The notes under the pieces are model-generated. The model had not been told where the DNA came from and ran no database searches. It was given only the letters and a program-made list of their open reading frames with translations. From assembly GCA_964593455.1 (NCBI GenBank), contig CAZQHK010000012.1, positions 1-64,000 of the forward strand: 64,000 bases of DNA. The letters are read 5' to 3'. Shown here one piece after another: positions 17,999 through 27,220 of the stretch (positions are counted from its first letter, which is position 1; the number at the start of each line of letters is the position of its first letter). This stretch comes from CAZQHK01 sp964593455. Lineage in GTDB: Bacteria; Muiribacteriota; CAYSPT01. Position numbers and translations under genes: made by a program.

Positions 17999-18898
17999 AT
18001 GAGGCGGCACGAAGCGGAAAAATTGATCAATCGCCTGAACAAAACGACCTTTAAAAATACACGTTTCAGGCTTAATCACGCCCTGCTGGCCGAGATGGTG
18101 CGGGAAGGGGTATTCGGTCGCGGAACCACTGTAAAAACCCTGGCAACTTCGCATGTCGATCCCAAGAACATCATCGATTTCTTGGTCGTCAGGGAAAAGG
18201 CGGCGTTAAATTTACCCGGAGTTAAAAGAGCCCGGTCGGGATTCTTCGAGCGGCGATACTGGGTTCAGCGCTTCTCCCTGGAGGAGCGGCCACTGGAGGT
18301 TCCTCTTAAAATACCGTCTATGGGTCTGCCGGCAACAGATTGGGAGTCCCTGGTAACCTATGAACCCGGCCGAAAAACAAAAGTGGTTGCCAGGCCCCTG
18401 TTTGAGTTTACATCGTTTTTTCCTGAAGAACTGTACCAGGATTTTTTACGGCTCGATCTGAATATTGTCTCCGAAACACCGGAAGGTCCCGTGGCGCTTG
18501 AAGACCGGGAGCAGATAATGTTGTTTTCGGAACGCTACGGGTACCGCTTTGTGCCGTACGATCCGTCGGTGGCTCGATGGGATTATTTCACCGAGTTTTT
18601 TAGGCAGTACGGGATATTCGTTGAGTGTATCCGGATTATCACGAAAAGAACAAAAGAGTCAGAGCCGTCGGGAGAACAGGAAGATATGGAGCGCGCGTTA
18701 AGGAAAATAGAGGAAATGTGTCATGGATTTACCGTCAACCTGGCTTATGACCAGGATCAAAAGGTGATCTATGAGGATCCCGATCCAGGTGAACACCTTA
18801 TTTTCCTATGTTATCTTGAGCTTCGTCGCAGAATTTTGGCCAGGCAGAAATTAAAGGTGTCCCGTCGAAACCCAGTCAAGACCGGTGACGGTTGTTGA
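17999..18898 (+). CDS. Conserved-looking protein of unknown function
   Basis: I do not recognise this 299-residue protein. It is soluble, rich in charged and aromatic residues, with a basic N-terminus (RRHEAEKLINRLNKTTFKN) and a helical C-terminal third. It has no signal peptide or membrane helix. AGGAGGT at 17986-17992 lies about six bases before ATG 17999, a very strong ribosome site, so it is surely translated. Its last 23 bases overlap, on the opposite strand, the end of a small coiled-coil gene at 18876-18995. Confidence 0.75.
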   Translation: MRRHEAEKLINRLNKTTFKNTRFRLNHALLAEMVREGVFGRGTTVKTLATSHVDPKNIIDFLVVREKAALNLPGVKRARSGFFERRYWVQRFSLEERPLEVPLKIPSMGLPATDWESLVTYEPGRKTKVVARPLFEFTSFFPEELYQDFLRLDLNIVSETPEGPVALEDREQIMLFSERYGYRFVPYDPSVARWDYFTEFFRQYGIFVECIRIITKRTKESEPSGEQEDMERALRKIEEMCHGFTVNLAYDQDQKVIYEDPDPGEHLIFLCYLELRRRILARQKLKVSRRNPVKTGDGC

Positions 18899-18995
18899 AC
18901 TCTTCGATCTTGGTCAGGGTTTCATCAATTTTCCTGCCGAGTTTCCGAATAGTATTGAAATTCCGTTCGATCTGGTCCAGTCGCTCGTTCAACAC
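18876..18995 (-). CDS. Small 39-residue coiled-coil protein
   Basis: A short minus-strand reading frame: GTG at 18995, stop TGA at 18876-18878. A perfect GGAGGT ribosome site (19010-19005) lies nine bases before the start. The product (MLNERLDQIERNFNTIRKLG, then RKIDETLTKIEEFNNRHRS) places Leu2, Leu6, Ile9, Phe13, Ile16, Leu19, Ile23, Leu27, Ile30 and Phe33 at three/four-residue spacing, an almost ideal heptad coiled coil. It is probably a self-associating or partner-binding peptide. It overlaps the tail of the unknown gene at 17999-18898, running towards it. The function is unknown. Confidence 0.65.
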   Translation of the reverse strand: MLNERLDQIERNFNTIRKLGRKIDETLTKIEEFNNRHRS

Positions 18996-19163
18996 GCTTT
19001 ATTCACCTCCGGTTATTTCTCATTTTGTATCGGTAAGTACCCGTCTTTTCTTGACCCGAATCATCATTAAATAATCTACACCGGTAATTTCTTTCGGTTC
19101 GCTGCGAGGATTCGTGAATTATCCGGGTTGACTGCGTTTTTTAGTGACACTACAATTGAAGTA

Positions 19164-21497
19164 ATGAATCAGCAATGGGATACGTCATCAGCCGCCGGTA
19201 TGAATATCGTGACTCATATCACTACCGGGCTGCAGGTTACATTCGTCACATTGAATGTAGAGTCCGGTAAGGTTACCACTCGATTCGGATTCGATGTAGG
19301 CCAACCGCTTCTCAATCCTCCCTTGCATTTGAAACACCGGAACATCGGAGTAGGGACGGTGGCGCGTACCGGGTCGCACGGACCATGTCTGGACTGCGCG
19401 GTTGTCGATGTGATGGTTAATAAACGCACGTATACTCTCAGTATGGCTGATCACAACGGCGTATTGCTTTGGAAAGCGGTACCAGGTAAACCCTGTCAAA
19501 GGCCGACGATGTCGTTTATTGTTTTTTCCCTTCCGGGGAGTTCCGGTATCCAATTTAAGCAGGCTGAGAACGGTGTCATCCTGACCTGCGCCAAGTGGAC
19601 GGGTACCATATGTCTTGATTTCGCCCTGAAAGACTATGGGACATTTACCAGCCTGGATAATATGGTTAGGTACTTGAGTAAGTCCAGGAGGTTGAATTTC
19701 AGTTTTGCCTCGAAAGGGATACTCGCTCTGAGGTTGCCTGATGACGATCCTGGTGCTGTTACTGTGGCTATAGGAAGATCAGAACGTGAAACCTCCCGTG
19801 AATCAAGCCTCATCATGTCCCGGTTTGAAACCGTCCGGGAAGAACTGCAAAACGAATATGAGAACCGGAGAATTGGCGGGTTTCCGGAGATGATCGAAGA
19901 CTCCGCGCGAGCCATTACGGACTGTGTTTACTGGAACACCTGCAGAAGTGAGATTGCAGCCAACAGCCTTACGCTGGTGAGCCGGGAGTGGGTTCAGATG
20001 ATGGAAGATGTGTATGATCTTTCCCGGGGCAGCTCGCGGAACCTGCTGATATTCAACTGGGATTCCGCTTTCCACGGTTTGCTTGCCTGCTGGGAGTGCC
20101 CCGATTTGGCTGAGCGTAATTTATTGGCGGCGCTGGAAGGACAGGATTCGGAGGGCAGGGTTCCCCAGGTCAGAATAGGGTCCTTGGTAAGCGACCGGAG
20201 CAATCCTCCCATACTGGCTCTGGCTGCCTGGAAACTCTATCGATGCACTGCCAATAAAACCTTTTTGGAAAATGTTTTTCCTCGTTTATATCATTGGTAT
20301 GGCTGGTTTGAGCGCAACCGCCGGGGGCCGGGAGACATCCTGTGGAGTTGGGGAACCGATAAGGAGATTAAGGATATCGAACCGGGTATGAGATTACCCG
20401 GTATGGCCGGCGCCCGGTACGAATCGGGAATGGATGATAACCCGATGTGGGATTTTCTCCCGTACGATCCGGCCACAAGGCGAATGACGGCGGCTTGCGT
20501 GGATTTCTCAGCTTTTATGATCATATTCAGCCGTGTTTTGGCGGTTATGGCACAAGAGTTGGGTTTGGAGCAGGAGACCACTTATTTTCGGGAACAGTAT
20601 GCCAAAGAGGCATCTATTTGCGAAAGCTGGCTTTGGGATGAGAGATACTCTTTCTATTTCCCCCGTTTTCCGGATGGAAGATGGGTTCATATGCCGAGCG
20701 TGGCCGGTTTTTATCCTTTACTGGCCGGGACACCCTCCCGTACCAGGGCGGCCCGTCTGATCAGCGAAAATTTCTATAACAACGATCGTTTCGGCGGTAT
20801 GTTTGCCCTTCCTACCGTTGCCAGATGTGTCACAGAATACGATCCCGATGGAGATTACTGGCGGGGCCGTATCTGGCCTCCCGCCAACTATCTTACCTTT
20901 CTGGGGTTGAGAAACTATGACCAGGAAGCGGCTCACCATTTGGCGGTGGCCAGCGCCGAGATCTTTTTACGCGAATGGCGTGGGCAGGGACATGTCCATG
21001 AAAACTATTCTTCTCTGACCGGGTATGGAGAATGTCAGGATGGGGTCTATGCCAGGAGTTGTCCTTACTATACCTGGGGAGGGTTAATGGGGCTGATGGT
21101 GCTGGAAGAAATCCTGGATGTAGAACTCTTCGGCCAGGGCTTGAGATTCGGGTCGGTTTTGTGGGATCAACCGGTAGAAGTAAACAATATGCTCTATCGA
21201 GGGCAATTACACGGGGTCGTGACCAGTCCCGCCGAAACGGTTCTTCATCGCTCAGGAAAGACTTTGTTCAGGGCCAAACCGGGCTGCCAGGTACGATCTT
21301 TCATCCAGGACGCCGGTTCGATAACGTTCAGGATAGTTAATGGCACTCCCAGCCAGATTACCTTGACAGTTCCTGTCCGTCCTGAACGGTGTAATGTCGC
21401 CGTTGGCAATAAACCGGTTTCGGTGGTTTTGGTTAGCGACTGCGAGATAGCTTTCAACATCGGCCAGGATAATGGGCCGGTGAGTATTACCTGGTAA
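19164..21497 (+). CDS. MGH1/GH63-type glycosidase, (alpha/alpha)6 barrel
   Basis: A 777-residue protein. Residues 1 to about 270 form a beta-rich N-terminal domain; the rest is an (alpha/alpha)6 toroid with NWDSAFHGLLA, ILWSWGTD, YESGMDDNPMWD, WRGRIWPPANYLTFLGL and HENYSSLTG. The Asp of SGMDDNP and the Glu of HENYSSLTG match the acid/base pair of GH63 and related trehalase-like enzymes, so it should be an active glycoside hydrolase. The substrate is unknown; mannosylglycerate, glucosylated osmolytes or trehalose-like sugars are family possibilities. There is no signal peptide, so it is cytoplasmic. TTG 19128 is an in-frame alternative start. Its stop overlaps the convergent PorV-like gene by 11 bases. 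Confidence 0.85.
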   Translation: MNQQWDTSSAAGMNIVTHITTGLQVTFVTLNVESGKVTTRFGFDVGQPLLNPPLHLKHRNIGVGTVARTGSHGPCLDCAVVDVMVNKRTYTLSMADHNGVLLWKAVPGKPCQRPTMSFIVFSLPGSSGIQFKQAENGVILTCAKWTGTICLDFALKDYGTFTSLDNMVRYLSKSRRLNFSFASKGILALRLPDDDPGAVTVAIGRSERETSRESSLIMSRFETVREELQNEYENRRIGGFPEMIEDSARAITDCVYWNTCRSEIAANSLTLVSREWVQMMEDVYDLSRGSSRNLLIFNWDSAFHGLLACWECPDLAERNLLAALEGQDSEGRVPQVRIGSLVSDRSNPPILALAAWKLYRCTANKTFLENVFPRLYHWYGWFERNRRGPGDILWSWGTDKEIKDIEPGMRLPGMAGARYESGMDDNPMWDFLPYDPATRRMTAACVDFSAFMIIFSRVLAVMAQELGLEQETTYFREQYAKEASICESWLWDERYSFYFPRFPDGRWVHMPSVAGFYPLLAGTPSRTRAARLISENFYNNDRFGGMFALPTVARCVTEYDPDGDYWRGRIWPPANYLTFLGLRNYDQEAAHHLAVASAEIFLREWRGQGHVHENYSSLTGYGECQDGVYARSCPYYTWGGLMGLMVLEEILDVELFGQGLRFGSVLWDQPVEVNNMLYRGQLHGVVTSPAETVLHRSGKTLFRAKPGCQVRSFIQDAGSITFRIVNGTPSQITLTVPVRPERCNVAVGNKPVSVVLVSDCEIAFNIGQDNGPVSITW

Positions 21498-22692
21498 CCG
21501 ACAGTTTTTTAACGTCATTTATCAGCTTGACTTGTTCTATCTGTTCCAGCAGATTGGAAACGTACCCTTTGATCTCTTCATTGTCGCTGTTACCGATCTC
21601 ACGGCAGAGACGTTCGGCCTCAAACAGGTCTCCGGAAAGAAAGGCCAGCTTTGCTCTGGCCAGGAGGTCGGCTGGTGATTCAGTTACCAGTTCACTTGGC
21701 ATCGTGACAAATTCTCCTGCCGGTAATGGTAGTCGGTCCGGAGATGGTGCCCCCGTTGGCGTCTCAAGGCGGTGTTTTGCTTCCGGCGGCGGAGCCGTCA
21801 ATCCCTTCAACCATCCCCCCAGTTTTTTCAAACCGGTTAAACCTCCGAAACTCCAAGTTGTACTCAAAACTGTTTGAGAGCCCGGTTTCTTGTCCTGAAA
21901 ACCAAGATCAAACATGGTACATCCCAACTTGAGCCCCATACCCAGGGTCCAGTCTTCCTCCCGATGTCCTGCTCTGAAAAAGAGCAGGTTGCGGTAAGGC
22001 ACCTCCAGACCGAAAGAGATATCCGCTCGGCGCTGATCAAATTGCTCCAGGTCAAGAGAAAGCGAAGCTTTCAGAACCTCCCAGCCGATTCCTATTCTGG
22101 TGAAAGACGCCGGGGCCGGGCCGATGATATCCTGATGGCCGGAAGCTCGTGAAATTAAACCGCCAAAAACGAGTGCCAGGCGGAGATTGTCTTGAATGCG
22201 CCATTGCCCAGATAAGTCGATAGAATGTGCTCTGACTTTGCGGAACCCTACGGTCCTCGTCCACTGGTGGTAGGTAGCTCCGAGACAAAACCCTTTTCGA
22301 AAAGGATACGCGGCGGCTATGGCCCGGTCCAGGTAATCTTCCTGAAAGAGACTTCTCAGTACGCCGTGTGAATCTCGCTCTTCCAGGGATTTGAGGGTCA
22401 AACGTCGCTCCTGGAGACCTATTTTTATACTGCCTACCGGTTGAGCGTAAGAAAAGGACGTGAACGTGTCGCCAAACAGAAGAGACTTTTTCATGGTCTG
22501 GAACTGGGGTTCAAGCAAATCACCGAGGGCAGCTGCATTCCAATAGACAGCTGCCGGACCACTGACTTTGGCGGTATACGCCCCTCCCAGCCCGGCACTC
22601 GCGGCATCGGGTTCGGGTAGAACATAGGCCTGGCCTTGTCCGCACCATCCGGAAATGATCACGGCGGTCAAGATTAAAATAAATGTTCTCAT
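21487..22692 (-). CDS. PorV/UPF0164-like secreted beta-barrel protein
   Basis: A 401-residue protein with a signal peptide (MRTFILILTAVIISGWCGQGQA). The mature start, PDAASAGLGGAYTAKVSGPAAVYWNAAAL, is the usual opening of PorV/UPF0164-like outer-membrane barrels. Alternating beta-strand segments follow to about residue 300, and then a proline-rich and a helical tail. It is probably placed in the outer membrane and could help export or display the FN3 protein encoded just upstream: the two genes overlap by four bases (ATGA), so they are co-translated. The C-terminal helical segment of about 80 residues is not typical of the barrel family. Confidence 0.7.
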   Translation of the reverse strand: MRTFILILTAVIISGWCGQGQAYVLPEPDAASAGLGGAYTAKVSGPAAVYWNAAALGDLLEPQFQTMKKSLLFGDTFTSFSYAQPVGSIKIGLQERRLTLKSLEERDSHGVLRSLFQEDYLDRAIAAAYPFRKGFCLGATYHQWTRTVGFRKVRAHSIDLSGQWRIQDNLRLALVFGGLISRASGHQDIIGPAPASFTRIGIGWEVLKASLSLDLEQFDQRRADISFGLEVPYRNLLFFRAGHREEDWTLGMGLKLGCTMFDLGFQDKKPGSQTVLSTTWSFGGLTGLKKLGGWLKGLTAPPPEAKHRLETPTGAPSPDRLPLPAGEFVTMPSELVTESPADLLARAKLAFLSGDLFEAERLCREIGNSDNEEIKGYVSNLLEQIEQVKLINDVKKLSVTR

Positions 22693-25600
22693 CGCAAGAC
22701 TACCATCCGTGTGTTTCCTTCCAGCGTGTTCCCGGGTTCACGGTACTCCAGCTGAACATAGTAGGTGCCTGGTATGAGGCGTTTTCCTCTTTCATCGTCC
22801 AGGGTAATCTCGATGAGATTGGGACCGGTGTCAAAAACAGAGTTTTGAATCTTGATGACTCTGCCTTTCATGTTGCGAACCGTTATTTTTCCTGCACCAT
22901 CAGCTGCTCCGAGAATCAGATGGAGAGTGATGGTATCTTCTCCTTTGACCGGGTTGGGAAAAGTATACACATTAGTGATCTGCCGATCTATTCGTTTCGT
23001 GGTAAACAACCATTCCTGCGGTTCGATATTGTTTGCTGAAGTATCAGTGAGCCCTTTCAGCACCTTGACAGTATATTGGGTATTAAAACGCAATGTTCCC
23101 TCGGCGTAAGGAACAAATCGTATCAGGCTGCCGTCCTCCTCGACCTGCAGTTCCCCGGGTACCGGTGAGGTTCCTCTCAGGACGATAATATTGCCCTCCA
23201 ATGAACTGGGATCCAGGGGTTCATTGAAAAGTATTCTCACCGGCGTGGTCGGTGGGGCGTCTACTGCTGCCGCTGCCGGTATCGAAGAAAGAACGATGGG
23301 AGGAATCGAATCCACAATATCGGGATTATCTACAGGAGTAGCGCTGGCTTCCCGGAAGTTATCGTCTTCGTTACCTGCGGAATCTACGGCCCTGACCACG
23401 AAAAAATATTCCCGCCAGTTCGTCAAACCGTCGATGGTTACCGATGTATCCTGAACGGCGAGGGTCGGGGTGTCGAAATCGTAGATCCCTCTCACGAGCG
23501 ACCGGTAAATACGGTAGGTGAGCGGAAGAGACGGGTCCTGTCCGGCCGGCCAGCGCAGACGTATTTCACCGCTACTACCGGTAGCTTCGGCTGATGTCAG
23601 TCCGCTGAATACCGGCGGCAGGGTGTCTCCGCTGGTGGACGGTATGGCGCTTCGCTCGATCACATTGCTTTCCCCAGCCCCAAAACGGTCAAAAGCTCTA
23701 ACCACGAAATAGTATGGTTGACCGTCGACCAGGTCTGATATGGTGGTGGTGAAAACCTGCGTTGTAACAACCGGCTGATCGAAATCATAATCCAGAGAAG
23801 CACTTGACTGGTATACTGCGTAGGTTATGGGAGAAGAAAGATCGAAAGCCGGGTACCAAGAAAGAATCACTTCTCCATTTTGTCCCGATCCCTCCGCGCT
23901 TTGCAGCCCGAAAAACTCAGGCGGATCAGTTTCTTCCCGGACAGAGGGAACGATGAGCAGTTCCTGGGTATTTTTCTCTTCATTGCCGAAATTATCTGCG
24001 GCCCTGACGATAGCGTAAATGCCTTTATCGTTCTCCAGTCCCGTTATCTGTACCGGTGATTCGTAACTGGTGTAATCAGGAAAACCTTCCGGCAGCCGTC
24101 CCTTTTCAAATGATAGAAAAATATTGTAAACGATGGGTTCCGATTCATCCACGGCTTCGTTCCAGGTCAAAACCGCCGTTCCTTCGTCATCGGTGGCAAA
24201 GGCGGTGGTGACTCCCCCGAAGACCGGCGGCACAGCGTCGGTTGAGGTGTTTGGCACCGCTTTCATCTTCAGTTCATTGCTGTCCCGGTTTCCGATATTG
24301 TCCTGGACTTTAACAAAGAACGTGTATTCGATACCGTCGGTCAGACCCTGTATGAGCAGTTCTTTTTCAGTGAGGCTATAGCGGGCGTGATTTAAATCGA
24401 AAGAGCTTGTCTCATCGATCATAAATACCAGATAAGTCATCGGTTCCGATATATCGATAGCCGCCGGCCACTCCAGGAGAACTTCACCGGCCAGACCGGT
24501 TCCTCGCACCCGGCCCAGACCCGTAAAAGACGGCGCGGTCCGGTCAGAAGACGTTCCCACCAGTACCGGTAGTTCGTGTGAATTTGCGTCTTCGTTGCCG
24601 TTACCGTCCATAGCCCGGACCACGAAATAATATGTCGTGGTGTCGGATAATCCGGTAATCGTGTGTGTGATCAAAGATGCTATCGGTTCCCGGACCACGT
24701 ACCGGGGTTTGAGAAAATTATACGCACCGCTCACATCTGTTATGTAAATGTTATACCAGAGCGGCGTGGTCTCCTCTTCGGCTACCCAGAACGTGAGCTT
24801 TGCTTCTCCGCTTTCACCGGTTGAACTCACACTCATCAGGCTTTCAAAAACGGGAGCATCCTGCTCCCCGTCAAGCGGTGAGCGGTAGATGTCATGCAAG
24901 GCACGGGCGATGAGGTTGACGGCATCGTTGATAGAGGCTCCCACCGTTTCTTTGAATGGTGTCGTCCAATCGTCGACGTCCACTCCTCCTCCCGAATTGT
25001 CGGCTCCCATGGGAAGGTAGTTACTCATGTCGATGGCGCTATAGGTCCCGTCTTCGCCGCGGGCGATCTTTCCGGCCATCTCTTCCACCGCCTCGTGCAA
25101 TGAAGCCAGGGGGTCCTGGTTTCCATCCTGGGCTTCGATGTACTCCTGAAACACGGTCGAAGTCCGGAGACTCTCCATATTGATCCAACTGTAAGCCGGG
25201 ATCGTTTTCTCCATCTCGAATTCGTACTCCCAGAGCCTGGCCGTGTCCAGTTCCGGCATCAGGCGGGGAAACGAGGCTGCGCGGGCGATATAGGTGGCCA
25301 TAGCGCCGGCGTGAAAGGCGGCCTGATAATGGCTGTTTTGCTTGTAGTAACGTTTGGCCTGTATCCATTCTTCGGACGCTCTTCGAGCCAGGTACGAGTT
25401 GGTGATTTCTTGATAGGTTTCATCAAACGTCAAGAAATGGTAAACCCAATCCTCATGTTCAGCCAATTGTGAATAATAGGCTGCTACCACCGCGCTCTCA
25501 GGGCCTTCGGTGCCTAAAAAATAGTCTCGCATTTGCTCCTCGATCCATGATGACTCTTCGTCTGGAAGGAGTTTTAGCGCTTCTTCCGCTATCCAGTCCA

Positions 25601-25736
25601 GGGTTCCATAACGGGGAAGAGCCAGATCGTCCGTCACTCCCCCCCCTGACCAGGCAAAGCTATTCTGGCCGGGATAGAGTAAAAGCAAAGATAATACTAT
25701 TGTCACTATCGTGATCTTCCTTATATGAGTACGCAT
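22689..25736 (-). CDS. Secreted FN3 multi-domain protein with degenerate phospholipase-C-like head
   Basis: A 1015-residue exported protein. After a signal peptide ending near residue 28, the mature start WSGGGVTDDLALPRYGTLDWIAEEAL resembles zinc-dependent phospholipase C (N-terminal Trp, GTHxWI). The His of GTH is Leu here, and the later helix HAGAMATYIARAA lacks the usual Asp, so zinc chemistry is probably lost. Five FN3-like repeats follow (about 290-800), each opening with a PPxFxGL type segment, then an SbsA Ig-like (Big_5) domain (about 815-915: IPPIVLSSIP, ILFNEPLD) and a C-terminal FlgD/T9SS-like domain (NVYTFPNPVKG). It is likely a cell-surface adhesin or scaffold. It starts an operon with the PorV-like gene. 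Confidence 0.8.
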   Translation of the reverse strand: MRTHIRKITIVTIVLSLLLLYPGQNSFAWSGGGVTDDLALPRYGTLDWIAEEALKLLPDEESSWIEEQMRDYFLGTEGPESAVVAAYYSQLAEHEDWVYHFLTFDETYQEITNSYLARRASEEWIQAKRYYKQNSHYQAAFHAGAMATYIARAASFPRLMPELDTARLWEYEFEMEKTIPAYSWINMESLRTSTVFQEYIEAQDGNQDPLASLHEAVEEMAGKIARGEDGTYSAIDMSNYLPMGADNSGGGVDVDDWTTPFKETVGASINDAVNLIARALHDIYRSPLDGEQDAPVFESLMSVSSTGESGEAKLTFWVAEEETTPLWYNIYITDVSGAYNFLKPRYVVREPIASLITHTITGLSDTTTYYFVVRAMDGNGNEDANSHELPVLVGTSSDRTAPSFTGLGRVRGTGLAGEVLLEWPAAIDISEPMTYLVFMIDETSSFDLNHARYSLTEKELLIQGLTDGIEYTFFVKVQDNIGNRDSNELKMKAVPNTSTDAVPPVFGGVTTAFATDDEGTAVLTWNEAVDESEPIVYNIFLSFEKGRLPEGFPDYTSYESPVQITGLENDKGIYAIVRAADNFGNEEKNTQELLIVPSVREETDPPEFFGLQSAEGSGQNGEVILSWYPAFDLSSPITYAVYQSSASLDYDFDQPVVTTQVFTTTISDLVDGQPYYFVVRAFDRFGAGESNVIERSAIPSTSGDTLPPVFSGLTSAEATGSSGEIRLRWPAGQDPSLPLTYRIYRSLVRGIYDFDTPTLAVQDTSVTIDGLTNWREYFFVVRAVDSAGNEDDNFREASATPVDNPDIVDSIPPIVLSSIPAAAAVDAPPTTPVRILFNEPLDPSSLEGNIIVLRGTSPVPGELQVEEDGSLIRFVPYAEGTLRFNTQYTVKVLKGLTDTSANNIEPQEWLFTTKRIDRQITNVYTFPNPVKGEDTITLHLILGAADGAGKITVRNMKGRVIKIQNSVFDTGPNLIEITLDDERGKRLIPGTYYVQLEYREPGNTLEGNTRMVVLR

Positions 25737-26200
25737 ATCATTTTTTCTATCGGCATAACGAGAACAATCTTATATGAGTAATCGCCTGGGTACCCGGCTG
25801 TGGTCTTTGAATATATCTATGGTATTTTTACCACGATCAGCTAAAGCGCCCTTAGTTACTGGGTTTACTCGTTAAACATTATTCTTGTCGGATGGAGTTA
25901 CTGGTATTTTAATTGATGGATTCATGGAAGCCGGGATTGTCGCTTTTAAGGTATTCCCCCAGTATTGAAGGTGGTTTTGAAAAAAAAACGTGAAGTTGGT
26001 ATGTTCTTTGCATAAGGAAGTGGTATAAGGAACAAAGGTCGTAGCCGATCAGCGACCAACAAGCTGGACCGGCTAGAGGGAACATCAAATCGGGAGGAGG
26101 ATGAGAGAAAGAATTTAAGCGGCTTGTGAGGGCCGGAGAGAAACAATTATTCCAGCCGATACAAGTGTGGAAGTTACTTTTGAATGAGGAGGTTGCACTG
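25737..26200. other. Divergent intergenic region, FN3 gene and prepilin gene
   Basis: A 464-base non-coding stretch between divergent genes. It holds the sigma-54 site at 25997-26013 and a leader of about 180 bases before the prepilin ATG. The leader contains a possible hairpin, GGTCG...CGACC, near 26037-26057. I see no credible gene in it, and no clear promoter for the minus-strand FN3 gene. Confidence 0.5.
25997..26013 (+). promoter_or_regulatory. Sigma-54 (-24/-12) promoter for the prepilin gene
   Basis: The sequence TGGTATGTTCTTTGCAT has GG (25998-25999) and GC (26010-26011) exactly ten bases apart, and matches the sigma-54 consensus TGGCACG-N4-TTGCW at all invariant positions. Pilin genes are often sigma-54 dependent (PilS/PilR type control). 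Transcription would start near 26023. Confidence 0.7.
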
Positions 26201-27166
26201 ATGAGAAACAGAGGTTTTTCACTTATTGAGCTCATGATCGTCGTGGCCATCATCGGTATTCTGGTCGCGGTGGCTCTGCCCCAGTTTGCCAGTATGTCGG
26301 ACGATGCCAAACAAGCCAAAGCCAAGCAGGATATTGACGTTATCGTGGGTGCGCTTACCCGCTACAACGCCATGGAGCCGAGGAAAGCGGACGGTCTTTC
26401 TGACCTTAAAGGTAAATATATGGTCAAGCTGCCGGTCGATCCGTGGGGCGCCGACTATTTCCTGGACCAGTCTTCCGGTGTTATCGGGAGCCCGGGTGGT
26501 GACGGCAAGGCGGGAACCCGGGACGACATCTCCATTTCCTATCTGCCCGATCCCATCCTGATGGACGTCAAGTTTCTCGATGTGGGGGCCCCGCGTGTAT
26601 GTCTTCCGGTGTATAATCCGACTACTGATAAATGGACGATAGCATACGACGACGCTTACCGGGAAGGGAAAAACAGCGCTCCCAACGACCGGCGGGCCGG
26701 CCCCGGCGACATGATCGAACTCACCTTCGCCCGGCCGGTGTGGTACGGTACCTTTGATCAGTCTGCGCTCTCGCAGACAGCGACCGATCATCCCTACAAG
26801 AAGGATGCAAACGATAGTCCAGAGAAAATTGATACTGAATGGTCTGCTACTGCCTTCAAAGATGCTGATGACCTCATCCTGCTCGACAGTCCCGTGTCAC
26901 CTGACGATACTGCAGGGCAAACCAAGCACGATGTAGGAGATGCAACGTCATTTAGTGCCAATGGTGCCATCCTGGTATATATCCCCTGGGAAGAACCGGA
27001 TAAACTAATTGTCATTCTGGCTGACGTGACTCAGGCAGCGGAAAATCCGACCGTTGTTCCCGGAACCATGTATCTCAACTGGGGAACCAGCGGTCTTCTC
27101 AACGACCGCTCCAGCGACGAGATCCCGGTGCAGCCGGCTTCCCGGCCGATACAGCTCAGGTTGTAA
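26201..27166 (+). CDS. Type II/IV prepilin-like protein (GspG-like) with long C-terminal domain
   Basis: A 321-residue pseudopilin/pilin. The N-terminus MRNRGFSLIELMIVVAIIGI is a classic prepilin peptidase site: cleavage after Gly5 and methylation of the new Phe6, with Glu at position +5. A helical stalk and a GspG-like region follow (KLPVDPWGADYFL, then SPGGDGKAGTRDDI, a likely calcium-binding loop). The remaining 170 residues form an unusual extra domain beyond the usual 130-180 residue pilin. GAGGAGG at 26186-26192 lies eight bases before ATG 26201, so I set the start there rather than at GTG 26126. No other pilus genes are nearby; export machinery must be encoded elsewhere. Confidence 0.9.
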   Translation: MRNRGFSLIELMIVVAIIGILVAVALPQFASMSDDAKQAKAKQDIDVIVGALTRYNAMEPRKADGLSDLKGKYMVKLPVDPWGADYFLDQSSGVIGSPGGDGKAGTRDDISISYLPDPILMDVKFLDVGAPRVCLPVYNPTTDKWTIAYDDAYREGKNSAPNDRRAGPGDMIELTFARPVWYGTFDQSALSQTATDHPYKKDANDSPEKIDTEWSATAFKDADDLILLDSPVSPDDTAGQTKHDVGDATSFSANGAILVYIPWEEPDKLIVILADVTQAAENPTVVPGTMYLNWGTSGLLNDRSSDEIPVQPASRPIQLRL

Positions 27167-27187
27167 CGGCGTAAAACATACACGGAA

Positions 27188-27220
27188 AACAGGTGGGCGA
27201 TCATCGCTCACCTGTTTTTT
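27188..27220 (+). terminator. Rho-independent terminator after the prepilin gene
   Basis: A long stem, ACAGGTGGGCGAT against ATCGCTCACCTGT with one G-T pair and a tiny loop, is followed by six T. Read on the minus strand the stem is followed by only four T, so it may also stop the eight-gene operon that ends at 27219. Confidence 0.85.
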
